A DNA stretch of 64,000 nt from Choristoneura fumiferana (taxonomy: Eukaryota > Arthropoda > Insecta > Lepidoptera > Tortricidae). This document shows, one piece after another, positions 1 through 10,780 of this stretch (the first letter of the stretch is position 1; each line of letters opens with the position of its first letter). Both the position numbers and the translations under genes were made by a program. The notes under the pieces were generated by a model. The model worked only from the letters and a program-made list of their open reading frames with translations, was not told where the DNA came from and did not search any database. The stretch lies in the NCBI RefSeq assembly GCF_025370935.1, contig NC_133500.1, forward strand, positions 5,689,272 through 5,753,271, in the 5' to 3' direction.

Positions 1-172
1 GCTATCCCGCGGGAACTCTGCATTTCGGTTTTATAACTAATCTATGTCCTTCCCGTGATTCAAAATATCTGTATATCTACTCAATTTTAATTAAATCGGT
101 TCAGCGGTTTAGACATGAAGAGGTAACAAACAAACAGACTTGCAAACTTTCGCATTTATAATATTAGTGGGA
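1..172 (+). repeat. F1 dispersed retroposon fragment
   Basis: Begins GCTATCCCGCGGGAACT and ends with the family's 3' signature CGCATTTATAATATTAGTG. The same end occurs at 4.27, 33.07, 39.25 and 45.11 kb. It is a diverged relative of the copies beginning CTAGCTTTCGCCCGCG. Non-coding. Confidence 0.6.
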
Positions 173-176
173 TGAC

Positions 177-751
177 CTTTTAAAAATTTCAGAAAAAATT
201 ATGATTTCAGTAGGAAAAAAAATATTACAAACGTTGATTCGATCTTGTAACGTAAATTGAGTGACTACAAAACTAAGGCCTACTAGTAGCTAAAAGTTAG
301 GTGATGTCTTACAAAACCAGTTTTGCAATATTAGCATAATTTTGGTTCCTAATTAGTAAATTTTGGCTAAACGTCAAGAAACAAAACTAGTTCAGCTATC
401 CTTTTTTTTCAGTGTTGCAGTATGACTAGCGAAAACTATGCGAACTTCGGCGCTCCCAGTAAAAGATCTGTCGCGATGCTGTCTATGTAAGTGCGAAGTT
501 GTAGGAACTCGTTGTTTGTCAACTCCCTAATTACTAAATCGCAAAGTTTCTATTTTCCAATTATAACGTTTCTGATCATTAATCTCTTTTTGTGATGGCT
601 GTTTAGTGAATGTTACGGATTCATTAAGGAATAGAATGCGTTTTAAATTTGATGCTTCTTTTTGCTGTAATTAGAGATGCCGTATTGTTTTGTGTAATTT
701 GGACGGAATGATTTAGATTTGCAGGTTAGTGTTTCTATAATCATTGCTTTT
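177..751. other. unannotated AT-rich stretch
   Basis: No coding potential, splice-consistent exon or recognised repeat seen. Confidence 0.5.
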
Positions 752-950
752 ACTTCATCATCCCAGCCTATATACGTCCCACTGCTGGGCACAGGCCTCC
801 TCTCAGAACAAGAGGGCTTGGGCCATAGTTCCCACGCGGGCCCAGTGCGGATTGGGAACTTCGCGCGCACCATTGAATCGCTTCGCAGGTTTGTGCAGGT
901 TTCCTCACGATGTTCCTCACCGTAAAGCTCGTAGTAAATTTCAAATGTAA
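752..950 (-). mobile_element. S1 tRNA-derived SINE, 5'-truncated
   Basis: Reads in reverse: the tail end (CATCATCCCAGCCTATATAC) is on the left, then the conserved body complementary to CGCACTGGGCCCGCGTGGG. The tRNA-like head is missing, which fits 5' truncation during target-primed reverse transcription. The short frames here are SINE sequence, not genes. Confidence 0.8.
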
Positions 951-1258
951 TTGCTTGCATTGCTTTTACTTAATAAGCTTATACCGGGTGGCCCATTTAG
1001 ATCGGTCAGTATGGGAAAGTCTAAAACTATAAGACATACGAAGATCTGTTCTTAGGAAACATGTCATCGATTTTAGTAACAAGAAAAACTGCATTCATAC
1101 TTTAAAAAAAAACTTGTACTCTGTCAGGAACCCGGTCGTTTTGAAAAATAAAAACTTACATTATTTCTATTTGTATATTGATATTGTAAGTTATAAATGT
1201 TACTGTAAAACACGATATCTAGAATGAACATAAAATGCATTGTATTTCATATTTTTTA
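951..1258. other. unannotated; possible old transposon remnant
   Basis: Contains ATACCGGGTGGCCCATTTA near 981, which resembles the ends of some DNA transposons, but no partner terminus was found. Confidence 0.25.
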
Positions 1259-1262
1259 TTAT

Positions 1263-1310
1263 TATTGTTAGCCTATTCTGTCCCACTGCTGAGCAAAGGC
1301 CTCCCCCCAA
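1263..1310 (-). repeat. RTE/S1-type 3' tail remnant
   Basis: CCCACTGCTGAGCAAAGGCC matches the reverse of the shared SINE/LINE tail (GGCCT..GCCCAGCAGTGGG). Only about 50 bp survives. Confidence 0.45.
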
Positions 1311-1336
1311 TACTTTCACTGCTCTCTGTCCCCTGC

Positions 1337-1567
1337 ATACAAGGGCCAGTAAGTAACCAACAAAATGTTGAGAAACCCCCGACATTGTCACTTCAAAGTT
1401 CAATGTCACAAAAACGGCTAAAACATGTCTTAGAACCATCGCTACAAAACTTGCTTTCAAATAAAACCGCATTCAAATCGGTCCGCCCGTTTAAGAGCTA
1501 CGGTGCCACAGACAGACACACAGAGCGGTCAAACTTATAACACCCCTCTTTTTGCGTTGGGGGTTAA
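1337..1567 (-). repeat. F2 dispersed repeat
   Basis: Ends in the reverse of AACCCCCAACGCAAAAAGAG, with the internal block complementary to GACCGCTCTGTGTGTCTGTC. The same family recurs at 1.79, 2.81, 4.41, 24.9, 27.7, 31.6 and 45.2 kb. Open frames in it are incidental. Confidence 0.65.
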
Positions 1568-1789
1568 AAAAGATTTCGAACAAAAAAATACAACAAAGGT
1601 AACCCTACAACTCAGCACTTTGTCGTCTAAAAGTTTCTAAACTCAAATAATTCATATTAATTCACTACATGTCTGTGTTTGTACATAAAATACGGAAACA
1701 ACTACTCGGAGTGTATTTAACGATGTAACTTGAACCGGAATTAGAACGGCCAGGTGTAATTATCTGCCCTTTTCCCCCTAGGGCTGGAT

Positions 1790-1998
1790 AACCTAACCAA
1801 AACCCCCGACATTGTCACTTCAAAGTTCAATATCACAAAAACGGCTAAAACATGTCTAAGAACAATCGCTATAAAACTTGCTTTCAAATAAAAAAAACGC
1901 ATTCAAATCGGTACACCCGTTTTAGAGCTACGGTGCCACAGACAGACACACATAGCGGTCAAACTTATAACACCCCTCTTTTGCGTCGGGGGTTAAAA
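1790..1998 (-). repeat. F2 dispersed repeat, second copy
   Basis: Same block order and orientation as the copy at 1337-1567 and about 90% similar by eye. The ~220 bp between the two copies is unrelated, so they are separate insertions or a spaced duplication. Confidence 0.65.
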
Positions 1999-2046
1999 AT
2001 AGTCGGATGCGGGTGAATATGAGAATGTGAAGGTATATTTGAGTAA

Positions 2047-2297
2047 TCATCATCATCTCAGCCGTAGGACGTCCAATGTTGGACATAGGCCTCCCCCAAA
2101 GACCTCCAGTTACTTCAGTTGACAGCGGCCTGCATCCACAGTGAACCCGCGGCTTTAACCCGGTCATCCGTCCATCTCGTTGGTGGACGTCTTACGCTTG
2201 CCGCGCGGTCTCCACTCGAGAACTTTTCGGCCCCAACGGCCATCTGTTCTCCGTGCTATATGTCCTGCCCATTGCCACTTCAACGAGCTAATTCGGT
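2047..2297 (-). mobile_element. RTE-type LINE 3' fragment
   Basis: CATCATCATCTCAGCCGTAGG at the left is the reversed (ATG)n tail. The rest encodes, on the minus strand, the end of the RTE reverse transcriptase ORF (motifs KWQWAGH, GKRSVGRP and TRWTDD in related copies), with disruptions. Dead 5'-truncated copy. Confidence 0.75.
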
Positions 2298-2359
2298 TGT
2301 GTATGTGTTCAGTGTGTATGTACATTTAAGTACCTAGTTATTATAAACGGTAATGCACG

Positions 2360-2485
2360 GTAACCTGGTCAAAACCGCGGGATTACGATGGATGCAGGAA
2401 GCTTCCAACCGAAGCAACTGGTGGTCAATTGGGGAGGCCTATGTCCAACAGTGGACTTCCTACGGCTGATACGATGATGATGAAG
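2360..2485 (+). mobile_element. RTE-type LINE 3' tail
   Basis: Short 5'-truncated copy ending GGGGAGGCCTATGTCCAACA...ACGATGATGATG. It lies head-to-head with the minus-strand copy at 2047-2297, separated by about 60 bp. Confidence 0.7.
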
Positions 2486-2811
2486 CCATAGCAATTACGT
2501 CCCATTAAACGTCTATATAGGCTCAGACGAAAGCCTCGATTTTGTTTCGTAGAATTTGATGTCATAAAATTACTGAAAAGCTTTTCAAATAAATTCTAAA
2601 AAGCATTTGTTGTTAGAAAAGGCAGACTTTTAATAAATCGAAGATATTAATATTTTCACTCCATTTCATTTGAATGAGATGTCGTTGAAGCGTTATTTTA
2701 TTTACCCCAATTTGTTTGTTAAATAGAGCAAGATTTATTTATAAATAATTTACTCGCAATCTTTTAAATATACTCCCGATATTCCCGCGGTATAGGAATA
2801 AGATGTTCAAT
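2486..2811. other. unannotated stretch
   Basis: AT-rich. No gene or recognised repeat seen. Confidence 0.5.
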
Positions 2812-3046
2812 TTTTAACCCCCGACGCAGAAAGAGGGGTGGTATAAGTTTGACCGCTATGTGTGGCTGTGTGTCTATCTGTGGCAACGTATAGCTCTTAA
2901 ATGAGTGGACCGATTTGAATGCGATTTTTTTTTATTTGAAATCAGGTTTCCTAGCGATGGTTCTTAGACAGTTTAGCCGTATTTGAGATATTGAACTTTG
3001 AAGTGGCAAACTTTTGTTGGTTAGGTTATCAACCACTGAGTTTAGA
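2812..3046 (+). repeat. F2 dispersed repeat
   Basis: Starts TTAACCCCCGACGCAGAAAG and ends near GTTGGTTAGGTTATC. Plus-oriented member of the family at 1337-1567. Confidence 0.65.
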
Positions 3047-3071
3047 TTTCTAAAATTTGACACGGTGATTT

Positions 3072-3548
3072 TATATGTCGGTGGCTGATCGTAAAATCTG
3101 CCAGATCCCGAAATCCTTAGGCATATCGTAAAATGGCATCATTTCATGAATTGGCTAAGGGACATCCGCCGTATCGTTCAAAACTCACCGTTTAACGACT
3201 TTCCTAATGACGTTTAGGCAGATCATTAAATTTTTAGGCATATCATGAAACGCCGCCATTTCATGATTTGTCCAGTGTAGGCAGATCATGAAACGTCGCC
3301 ATATCGGTTCTGGCACTTCGCCGGCCGCTGCCGTGGCACGCTCGTTTCGCTCGCTCGGCTCGTGCATTGTGGTCACAATTCATATTAACAACTCCTCGCT
3401 TCGCTCGTCGTACCAAATTAGTATACTTTCTCAGGCACATCGTGATATGCCTGGCCAAATTTAAGGCGTATCATGAAATGGCGCAATTTCACGATTTGCC
3501 TAGAAATTTTGTGATCTGGCGGATTTTACGATCGGCCGCCGACATATA
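3072..3548. mobile_element. 477-bp TIR element with palindromic subrepeats
   Basis: The ends are near-perfect inverted repeats of about 36 bp (TATATGTCGGTGGCTGATCG at the left; the reverse of GATCGGCCGCCGACATATA at the right). Inside, a unit around ATCATGAAATGGCG/CGCCATTTCATGAT recurs in both orientations. The core has a CpG-rich patch (CGCTCGTTTCGCTCGCTCGG). No transposase is encoded. Non-autonomous DNA transposon; superfamily not assigned. Confidence 0.65.
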
Positions 3549-3972
3549 CATAGGTATACAACGTTAATGAAATCCAAAATGTAATTTTTGAGAATTCTCT
3601 TGAAAATTTAGTATTTGTTCTCGGAATTCTGACGAATTAAAAGGATTAACTACGTGAAACCATTGGTAAAGTGTAATTAGTTATAAACAAAAGTGTATTA
3701 AAAATTAAATGTCAAACATAGACGTCAGGTCACGAAATTCATAGTGTGTTCACAAATTCCAGTCAAAATTAAGGACACTCTCTCTGTCCTTCACAAAGTA
3801 CAAAGGCCTATAATTAAAGAATTGTTAATTAATGTTTGAGCTGGGCACTTAGATCATTCGGCGAGTCCTAGAGGACGGTTATTATTTATCATTTTAATTA
3901 AGAAAGGCTTTAGACGTTTCTAGGAAAGTTGCAGAGGTCGATTGGAAATACCAAAGTCAAAGGAATATTAGG
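3549..3972. other. unannotated stretch
   Basis: AT-rich. No gene or recognised repeat. Confidence 0.5.
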
Positions 3973-4279
3973 TATGCTTCGCCCGCGTGGAATTCGGTTA
4001 TTGTGCGCTGTTCTATCCGGAACTGTGCATTTTTCCAAGATAAAAAGCAGCCTATGTCACTCTCTGGCCCATAAACTATCTCTATGCCAAAAATAACGTC
4101 GATCCGTCGCTCCGTTTTGACATGAAAGACGGACAAACATACAAACACAAACTGTTCTCGCCAACAAACTGTAATATCAGTTTGGCAAGTGGATATGTAC
4201 AGTAAGTAAGTGTATGTAATACCTATGAGAAATAAAAAAAAACACAAACACACACTTTCGCATTTATAATATTAGTATG
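3973..4279 (+). repeat. F1 retroposon copy with internal insertion
   Basis: Runs from CTTCGCCCGCGTGGAATTCG to TTTATAATATTAGTATGGAT. About 95 bp (roughly 4152-4247) without family similarity interrupts the AACATACAAACACA block. Confidence 0.65.
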
Positions 4280-4319
4280 GATTTGTACTTGAAAAATTTT
4301 GTTAGGATAGGCACCTCCC

Positions 4320-4413
4320 GAAGACGTGGTGGCCTGGAGGCCTAATACGACCTATGGCCTCTTAAGGCAGAGGATCGTAGGTTTAAATTCAGGCTCGCTC
4401 GTCTGAGTTTTTA
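4320..4413 (+). mobile_element. S1 SINE head only
   Basis: A tRNA-like head (box A region GGTGGCCTGGAGG, then GAGGATCGTAGGTTTAAATT as a degraded box B) and the CTCGTCTGAGTTTTT junction. It stops where F2 begins at 4414, so the copy was cut or overwritten. Confidence 0.6.
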
Positions 4414-4655
4414 AATCCCGACGCAAAAAGAGGAATGTTATAAGTTTGACCGCTATGTGTGTCTGTCAGTCTGTCTGTGCTCTTAAACGACCGATTTAAA
4501 TGCGTTTTTTTTATTTGAAATCAGGTTTTCTAGCAATTCTTCTAAGACATATTTAATTAAAATCGGTTCAGCTGTTTTTGAGATATTGAACTTTGAAGTG
4601 ACAAAGGCGGGGGTTTACTAACTTTTTGTTGGTTAGGTTATTTCGAGCTTATAAA
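4414..4655 (+). repeat. F2 dispersed repeat
   Basis: AAATCCCGACGCAAAAAGAG start and TTGTTGGTTAGGTTATTTCG end. Abuts the S1 head on its left. Confidence 0.65.
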
Positions 4656-4759
4656 AAAATTGTTCACCTGCGACCCTAATGTTTAAATTTTTTAAGCTAT
4701 TTTGTACTTGACCCGGCCACCATAATTATAACAGTCCTAAAAATATATAAACTACAATC

Positions 4760-4890
4760 AAGTAAATTAAAGCAAGGACCTAGTGTCTTTGGGTATTGAG
4801 GCGAATCAGCCCAAGTCCTATTATAATACTGTATTGCTGTTGATTCCCCAAATAAATAAAATAAAATAATAAATAAATAAATAAAGAAAT
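4760..4890 (+). repeat. LINE-like 3' tail ending (AAAT)n
   Basis: A non-coding tail ending CCCCAAATAAATAAAATAAA and several AAAT units. Similar tails at 15.77 and 18.88 kb suggest one non-LTR family. Confidence 0.45.
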
Positions 4891-4920
4891 TGCGTCGGGA
4901 GTTAAAAAATTCAAGCGATA

Positions 4921-5644
4921 TTTAATTATAAAGAGTTCTTTAACAGATATTTGTTTTTATTTCCACAGCACTGGCCACGTATATTTCCACTAAAAACCGA
5001 ATAACTCAAAAGTCAAATAAAAAAATATGTTCCGAAACGTAAAAAGCTTTTATTGAAATTTCCTTTACCTGATGCGGAAATACGGAATTTAATAATTCAG
5101 TTTATTGACTTATGTCGGAAATGAAAAATGCAACCACATTTGTAGGTATTTAAGAGGTAGGTCAAAGGAAAAATTAATATATGAAATAGTTTTTTGCGTC
5201 CATGTCACCGCCCAGTTCTATTTACCTGAGGTGGAACTAAGCTTATGTAGACGTATGTTTATGGTTGTTCACGTAACAAGAACAAATAATTATGTATTTA
5301 ATTAAGTACCGTAAACTGGAGTTACTTTAAAGTTACTTTAGGAAATTTTAGGGGTACTTTGATAGATATAAAATGGCTATTAAAACCCAAATATTCATAG
5401 CTCCAATGAGCAAATGAAGTAAAAAGTTAAATAGGTAATTTTATGAAGGTAGTTATTTCACTGCCTGAGATGAATTAAAAAAATAAGGACATGGCGTAAC
5501 AGTTTTCCAAAGTAGCCCCTGCATTTCAAAGTAACCCCGTCTTACCGGTACCTAGTACTTTGCTAACCAAAGTTTTAATTTAGATTTATGAAAGAAAGTT
5601 TTTTTTTCATATTTTTACGAACAGACAATAATACTCAAAGCAAA
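4921..5644. other. unannotated stretch
   Basis: AT-rich with no supported gene. The 66-codon frame at 5105-5305 has no recognisable motif and I do not call it. Confidence 0.5.
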
Positions 5645-5645
5645 G

Positions 5646-5911
5646 CGCATTAGCTTGTTGAAGTGGCCATGTAACATGGAGAATAGATGGCCGTGGGGTC
5701 GAGAAGCTCTCTAACGGAGACCGTGGATCGGCAAGCGCAGCGTAGGACGTCCACCAACGAGATGGACGGATGACCTGGTGAAAGCCGCGGGTTCGCTGTG
5801 AACGCAGGCCGCTTCCCATCGAAGCGACTGGAGGTCTATGGACGCCTTGGACGCCATGTTTAACAGTAGACGTTTTACCGCTGTAATGATTTCGATGATG
5901 ATGATGATGAT
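5646..5911 (+). mobile_element. RTE-type LINE 3' fragment
   Basis: Degraded coding end (ATCGGCAAGCGCAGCGTAGG, then GACGGATGACCTGGTGAAAG) followed by an (ATG)n tail at 5895-5911. Frameshifts make it non-functional. Confidence 0.75.
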
Positions 5912-6567
5912 CGGTTGGCGTTGTTCCTAATTTCATCAATGATGAAGAAGCTTGCGCGTTTATTGGTACATTCGATTAACTATTATTATTTTATTATTCT
6001 ATTATTATTCTCACGTAAACTCTGTTTCGCCTATTCATTTGTCCTTCTAGCCATCAGTAGGCTCCACATTCCATCGATTTATTATTTAAATTCCAGACAA
6101 TGCCATTGTCACCCTATTATACTATAATGACACTAGAATTAACTGAGCCTTTCCCGTAATTAGGTAGTGAACAAAGCCAAGTACTTCACATAGCACAGAC
6201 AGAACTTCTGTACTGTCCTACCTTTAACTGAGTATCGTGTCATCCTACCCTCGTCCAAATTACAAGTGCTTTCAACTGTCAAAAGCACGCAGACAGGAAT
6301 TAAACAGCTGAAGACCGTAACCCGTTCACAAAGGGCTTATTTTACTTTGAACTAAAGCCGCAATTACCTTAAGTCGAGGATAACATTTGCCAGATATTTT
6401 TGATTCATTTGTGATACTAAAGTTCTGTTCAGTGTCGGTATTGTAATTATTTGTTCGGAAGCGTTCGGGAATGTTCGCGAAATTTTGAGCCCGAACGTTT
6501 TCTTCGTTATGGTTGAAGCGAGCCAAGTTCGGGAAAAAATAACAATTTTAAATGATATACGGTTAGT
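5912..6567. other. unannotated stretch
   Basis: No gene or recognised repeat seen on either strand. Confidence 0.5.
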
Positions 6568-7063
6568 CGAGATAATAATAATAATAATAAATCTTTATTC
6601 AATAAGACGAAAGTCTTCAATCAGTGCGTCCTACCCGTCATGACATACGGTGCCGAAACATGGACGCTCACGTTAGGGCTGGTCCACAAATTTAAAGTTG
6701 CTCAACGTGCTATGGAAAGGGCTATGCTCGGAGTTTCTCTGAAAGATAGAATTCGTAACGAAGTGATCCGACAGAGAACCAAAGTTATCGACATAGCCCA
6801 CCGCATTAGCACGCTGAAGTGGCAATGGGCCGGCCATATAACCCGAAGAACCGATAACCGTTGGGGTACACGAGTTCTTGAGTGGAGACCACGGATCGGC
6901 AAACGTAGCGTAGGACGTCCTCAGACTCGGTGGAGCGATGATCTTCGCAGGGCGGCTGGCAAGAGCTGGATGAGAGTAGCCGAGGATCGTGCTCAGTGGC
7001 GTGCCATGGGAGAGGCCTATGTCCAGCAGTGGACGAACATAGGCTGATGATGATGATGATGAT
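6568..7063 (+). mobile_element. RTE-type LINE, best-preserved 3' end
   Basis: The open frame from about 6602 to 7047 encodes the C-terminal part of an RTE-clade reverse transcriptase protein. It reads YGAETWTL, AQRAMERAML, LKWQWAGHITRR, GKRSVGRPQTRWSDD and ends EAYVQQWTNIG, then a (TGA)n tail (7044-7063). The catalytic RT and endonuclease domains are missing, so this is a 5'-truncated insertion. Its left edge joins an antisense LINE-like tail (AAT repeats plus AATCTTTATTCAA, 6568-6600). It is the longest intact coding remnant of this family in the window and the reference for the other RTE entries. Confidence 0.85.
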
Positions 7064-8734
7064 GAGGAATGAACGATTACAAAGAAAAAGAAAACTTAGG
7101 TTAAACATAGCACAATTAAATAAGTTGAATCCTGACTCACAAACTAGGCAAGGCCCGTATCTTGTAAGTCAGTGTTCGTCACGTATGCGAGCTAATAGAG
7201 TAATACTAGGTATATCCAAGTAGACATACTTTCTGTGGGATGTAGAGTAGTTTGCGATTTGAGTTCGCGATATTTTGATAATGATACTAGTAGGTGAGTC
7301 TAAATACCGGTAGTTTAATAAACGTATCACAGTCTGCATCTGTATAAAATACGTAAAAAAACTAAGATGTTGGATTTTTTTTTTTACTGTTTATCTAAAA
7401 CTTGCTTGCCATCTAGTGATGAGAATAAAAAATGGAAAGTTTAATACGGTAGGTATTTGTCAACTCCTGGATATACCATATTTATTATCCTTTAAACTTT
7501 TTTTAACCTTTAAACTTGTTTAGGTACTTATATTTCAATGAAAATATAAATAAATAGCGAAGAAAAAAAAAACAGTTGAAAGTTGAACCTAAAACGTTTT
7601 GCTCACTAGGCTTGCTCGCTTAATTGTACCTACTTGTGAACGCAAAATACCTAGCTTTCATCCCAGTTAAAATTTTAGTGGATAGGTTTACTTACATAAT
7701 AATATAAAACAATGTCTTTGTGTAAAAAACGGCAGACAAAAACCACCTATCTTTAAACAAAAGCCTGGTTTTTTTAATTATTTTTGTTGCTTCTTAAAAT
7801 ACGAAATAACAAAAAAGCCAAGTCTTAAAAAGTTATGAACCGTTACAATATTTCTAAACACCGTCTCGTTAAGGTTAGTTTATGGCTTTGGCACCAGGTG
7901 GCGGTGTTAATTGTTCCAGGGGCGTAGATCAATTTATTAGTGCCATTTCGAACATTATGAAATGATATTAAAGGAAGGGGCTCGGTAGTGCTGGCCAAGT
8001 TCGGTCACTAAAGTTTTTTTGTTAATACCTAATAAAATTTTTGATAATACACGACTACCCTCAAAAAATATAGATTTATACAAGGTATTAAGAAAACCGT
8101 ATACGATAATTTAATCCACATTAAGGCTACTGATTTCTAATAGACATAGACTTAGACATAACTTTATTTCGACGTCAAACTTAAAATAGTAAGTACATAA
8201 TTGACAGCAAAGAAAATAATACATACAAGTGAAAAGAAAGGAAAAATAATAATAAGAATTAATTAGTATGAATTATAATAGGGGTAAAATAAAAAATACA
8301 TTAAAAATAATTGCTAGGTTTCTTAGCAAACTAAACATAATTAACCATATCTCAACGATCAAGGAACTGAAGACCTGAGTAAATGGTTTTAATTTCAACG
8401 CAATACCTCAACGACTCCGAGATAATTGGTTTTAACAGACAGACTGACAACAGACTGATTCTATAAGGACCCTGTTTTTTTTATTTTGAGGTGAGGTACC
8501 CTTAAAAGGTTGTGATACTCAAAAACCAGCTTCAGTTCGGAACATCACTAAAAATATGACTATTACTTAGTCTTAGTACCTACATTGAGTTATATCCAAT
8601 ATTCAAAAATAGCCTTTATTATTACGTGGTTACATGCTATGATGCGATTATGGCACCGTGTCTATTCACGCGTGTGTGATGCCACCGTTTACTCAACCAC
8701 CCGTCAAAGTAAGTGAACCACAAAACAACCGAAA
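7064..8734. other. long unannotated stretch
   Basis: AT-rich. No exon with coherent coding potential, no terminal repeats and no recognised family. Confidence 0.45.
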
Positions 8735-8869
8735 ATCGCTCTTATTTCATTCAAAATAAAGGCGCCGTTAAAGCTCTAAATAAATTTGAACAGCGGTGGC
8801 AGCTGCCAAGTTATGGAGTGTATAAAAACGAACCGAAATCGCCTTTATTTCGTATGAAGTAAGAGCGAT
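8735..8869. repeat. imperfect inverted repeat, 30-bp arms
   Basis: Arms 8735-8764 and 8840-8869 are complementary (ATCGCTCTTATTTCATTCAA against its reverse) around a 75-bp spacer. Possibly a small TIR element or a folded retroposon. No clear target duplication. Confidence 0.5.
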
Positions 8870-8986
8870 ATTGAGTGCTTGAATTTGATGGTCAATATTT
8901 GATACTCAGCCAAAAACAGATAGCCCGAGTTGGTTTCAACCACAGTATAGAGATTCTACAGACACAAAGCGTAACTTTTATAATAA

Positions 8987-9064
8987 TAATCATCATCATA
9001 TCAGCAGTAAGACGTCCACTGTAGGACATGGGCCTCCCCCATAGACCTCCAGTTGCTTCGGTAC
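8987..9064 (-). mobile_element. RTE-type LINE 3' tail
   Basis: Reversed tail: ATCATCATCATATCAGCAGT, then ACGTCCACTGTAGGACATGG. Severely 5'-truncated. Confidence 0.65.
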
Positions 9065-9111
9065 CGTAGTAAGCAGTACAAAACACAGATACTATTAGTA
9101 GTTTAAAAAAA

Positions 9112-9408
9112 AAGTCGTGGTGGCTTAGTTGGTGGTGTTGGTTTGACCTATGGCCACTCAAGCGGAGGCTCTTGGATTCAAATTCGTGCCCGCGCCTCTG
9201 AGTTTTTTGAAATTCATGTGCGAAATTACATTAGAAATTTACCACTAGTTTTACGATGAAGGAAAACATCACACAAACCTGCGAAGAATGTTGTGTGAAG
9301 TTCTCAATCGACACTGGGCACGCGTGGGAACTACGGCCCAAGCCCTCTCATTCTCAAATGACGCCTATTCCCATTAGTGGGACTTAAATAGGCTGGGGAT
9401 TATGACTA
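9112..9408 (+). mobile_element. S1 tRNA-derived SINE, diverged full length
   Basis: Head (GTCGTGGTGGCTTAG, box B-like TTGGATTCAAATTC), body (CACTGGGCACGCGTGGGAAC) and tail (AGTGGGACTTAAATAGGCTG) are in the canonical order. Several indels mark it as older than the copy at 37.6 kb. Confidence 0.75.
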
Positions 9409-9805
9409 TTATAAGAACTATTAAACATCTTTTTTTTGTTTATTGTATTGTTATGTTTTAGTCAATATGTTATTTCTATGTTAGATCTTTATTAAAGATT
9501 TTGTACGGCAAAAAATTTACATACATACATAGATACTATTGTGTATGAAGCAGTGTCTCTGTTCGCCTCTTTTTTGTGGTTTCATCCAACCGCGATAAAA
9601 AAAAACTTTTTTTTCTGTCGATGTAGTCAGTCGGAATATAGTGCATGCAGAAACTTTGTTACAGGATGTTGAAGCAGATCGGCGTGAAACAGTCTCATAT
9701 GCGAGTCGGTTCATAAAAAAACTATGGCGGCGTAGTTATATTATCATCAACATCCCATGGTGTTTAAAAATGCTGTACTATAATTTAACCCGAAAGAAAT
9801 CCCCT
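9409..9805. other. unannotated stretch
   Basis: No supported gene. The frame starting at 9641 becomes RTE sequence only after about 9806. Confidence 0.45.
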
Positions 9806-10510
9806 CGAAGAATTGCGAAACTGAAGTGGCAGTGGGCGGGGCACATTGCTCGCAGGACTGATGGCCGATGGGGTCAGAAGGTTCTCGAACGGCGTCCGAG
9901 GACCGGGAGACGAGCTGTCGGTGGGCTTCCAACGAGATGGAGCGACGTCCTGGTTAAGAGCGTTTATACCTGCTGAGCTGGCAACGTTGCATTTTTGTTA
10001 GTTTTTCTCGATTATTCCATAAAAATTGAATGAAAATTAAAAATGTTTTCTGATAGAACACATCTTAATATGTATGTATGTAAATACTTTATTGAAATAA
10101 TACAGAAAGAAAACAACAAAACAAAAGAGTACAAAGGCGAACGTATCCCTAAAAGTAATATATGTATTAAGTTATTGTGTCTACTCCAATAATTATTCGA
10201 GATAGACTTTTATAATTCTTAAAAACGAATTAATGTTTATGACCGGTTTTTAAAGAAAATAAAAGTCTATAACGAATAATTATTGGAGTAGACACAATAA
10301 CTTATATATTAAGAAGTGTTCTATCAGACAACATTATTAATTTTCATTCAATGTTTATGGAATAATTGAGAAAACTAACAAAAATGCAACGTTGCCAGCT
10401 CAGCAGATGTTACGCTCTTAAGATCGCGGGGTCGCGGTGGATGCGGAAAGCACAAGACAGGTCTGAGTGGAGAGGCTTGGGGGAGCAGTGGACGTCTTTT
10501 GGCTGACGTG
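9806..10510 (+). mobile_element. RTE-type LINE split by a TTAA insertion
   Basis: Coding remnant on the left (KLKWQWAGHIARRTDGRWG, then TRWSD, to 9957) continues at 10418 (ATCGCGGGGTCGCGGTGG through CTTGGGGGAGCAGTGG to a short ATG-like tail). The reading resumes where it stopped once 9958-10417 plus one TTAA is removed, compared with the intact copy at 35.37 kb. Confidence 0.75.
9958..10417. mobile_element. 460-bp fold-back element with TTAA duplication
   Basis: Flanked by TTAA at 9954-9957 and 10418-10421. Its ends form long inverted repeats (about 100 bp) starting GAGCGTTTATACCTGC at the left and GAGCGTAACATCTGC on the complement of the right end, both then sharing TGAGCTGGCAACGTTGC. A second inner inverted pair surrounds the centre (ATAATTATTCG near 10190 and CGAATAATTAT near 10275). 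No transposase. The TTAA duplication suggests piggyBac-type mobilisation, but the terminal bases are not the usual CCC. Confidence 0.7.
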
Positions 10511-10621
10511 ATGATAATTCAACCCTCATTAAAACTGCGTTTCCACTAGAGATGTGCGAGGATGTGTTTTGAAAAATGTGTTTGTCATGAACCAATAGAA
10601 ACGCTTCATTTATAAAGGCCA

Positions 10622-10780
10622 TAAGCCCGGTTTAGACTTGCAAGAATAATCGTGCAAGTTGCATTACATTGCGAGGCCGTATAGCCAACCAGTTTTTGGT
10701 GGTCAATCGAGCACCGCAATGTAATGCAACTTGCATGATTTTTCTTGCAAGTCATAATGATTTTTCTTGCAAGTCTAAAG
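10622..10780. mobile_element. M1 Harbinger-like MITE, right end altered
   Basis: Arms AGACTTGCAAGAATAATCG and the reverse of CATGATTTTTCTTGCAAGTC surround a short centre. Members at 18.05 and 48.92 kb are 141 bp between TAA repeats. Here the right arm end ATTTTTCTTGCAAGTC is duplicated and runs straight into LINE coding sequence. Confidence 0.65.

Noticed and set aside
1235..1540. 101-codon frame as a gene
   Set aside because: It spans an RTE/S1 tail scrap and an F2 repeat copy.
6326..6526. 66-codon minus-strand frame with NNY/TN-rich sequence
   Set aside because: No homology recognised, no splice or promoter signal, and length within chance expectation for AT-rich DNA.
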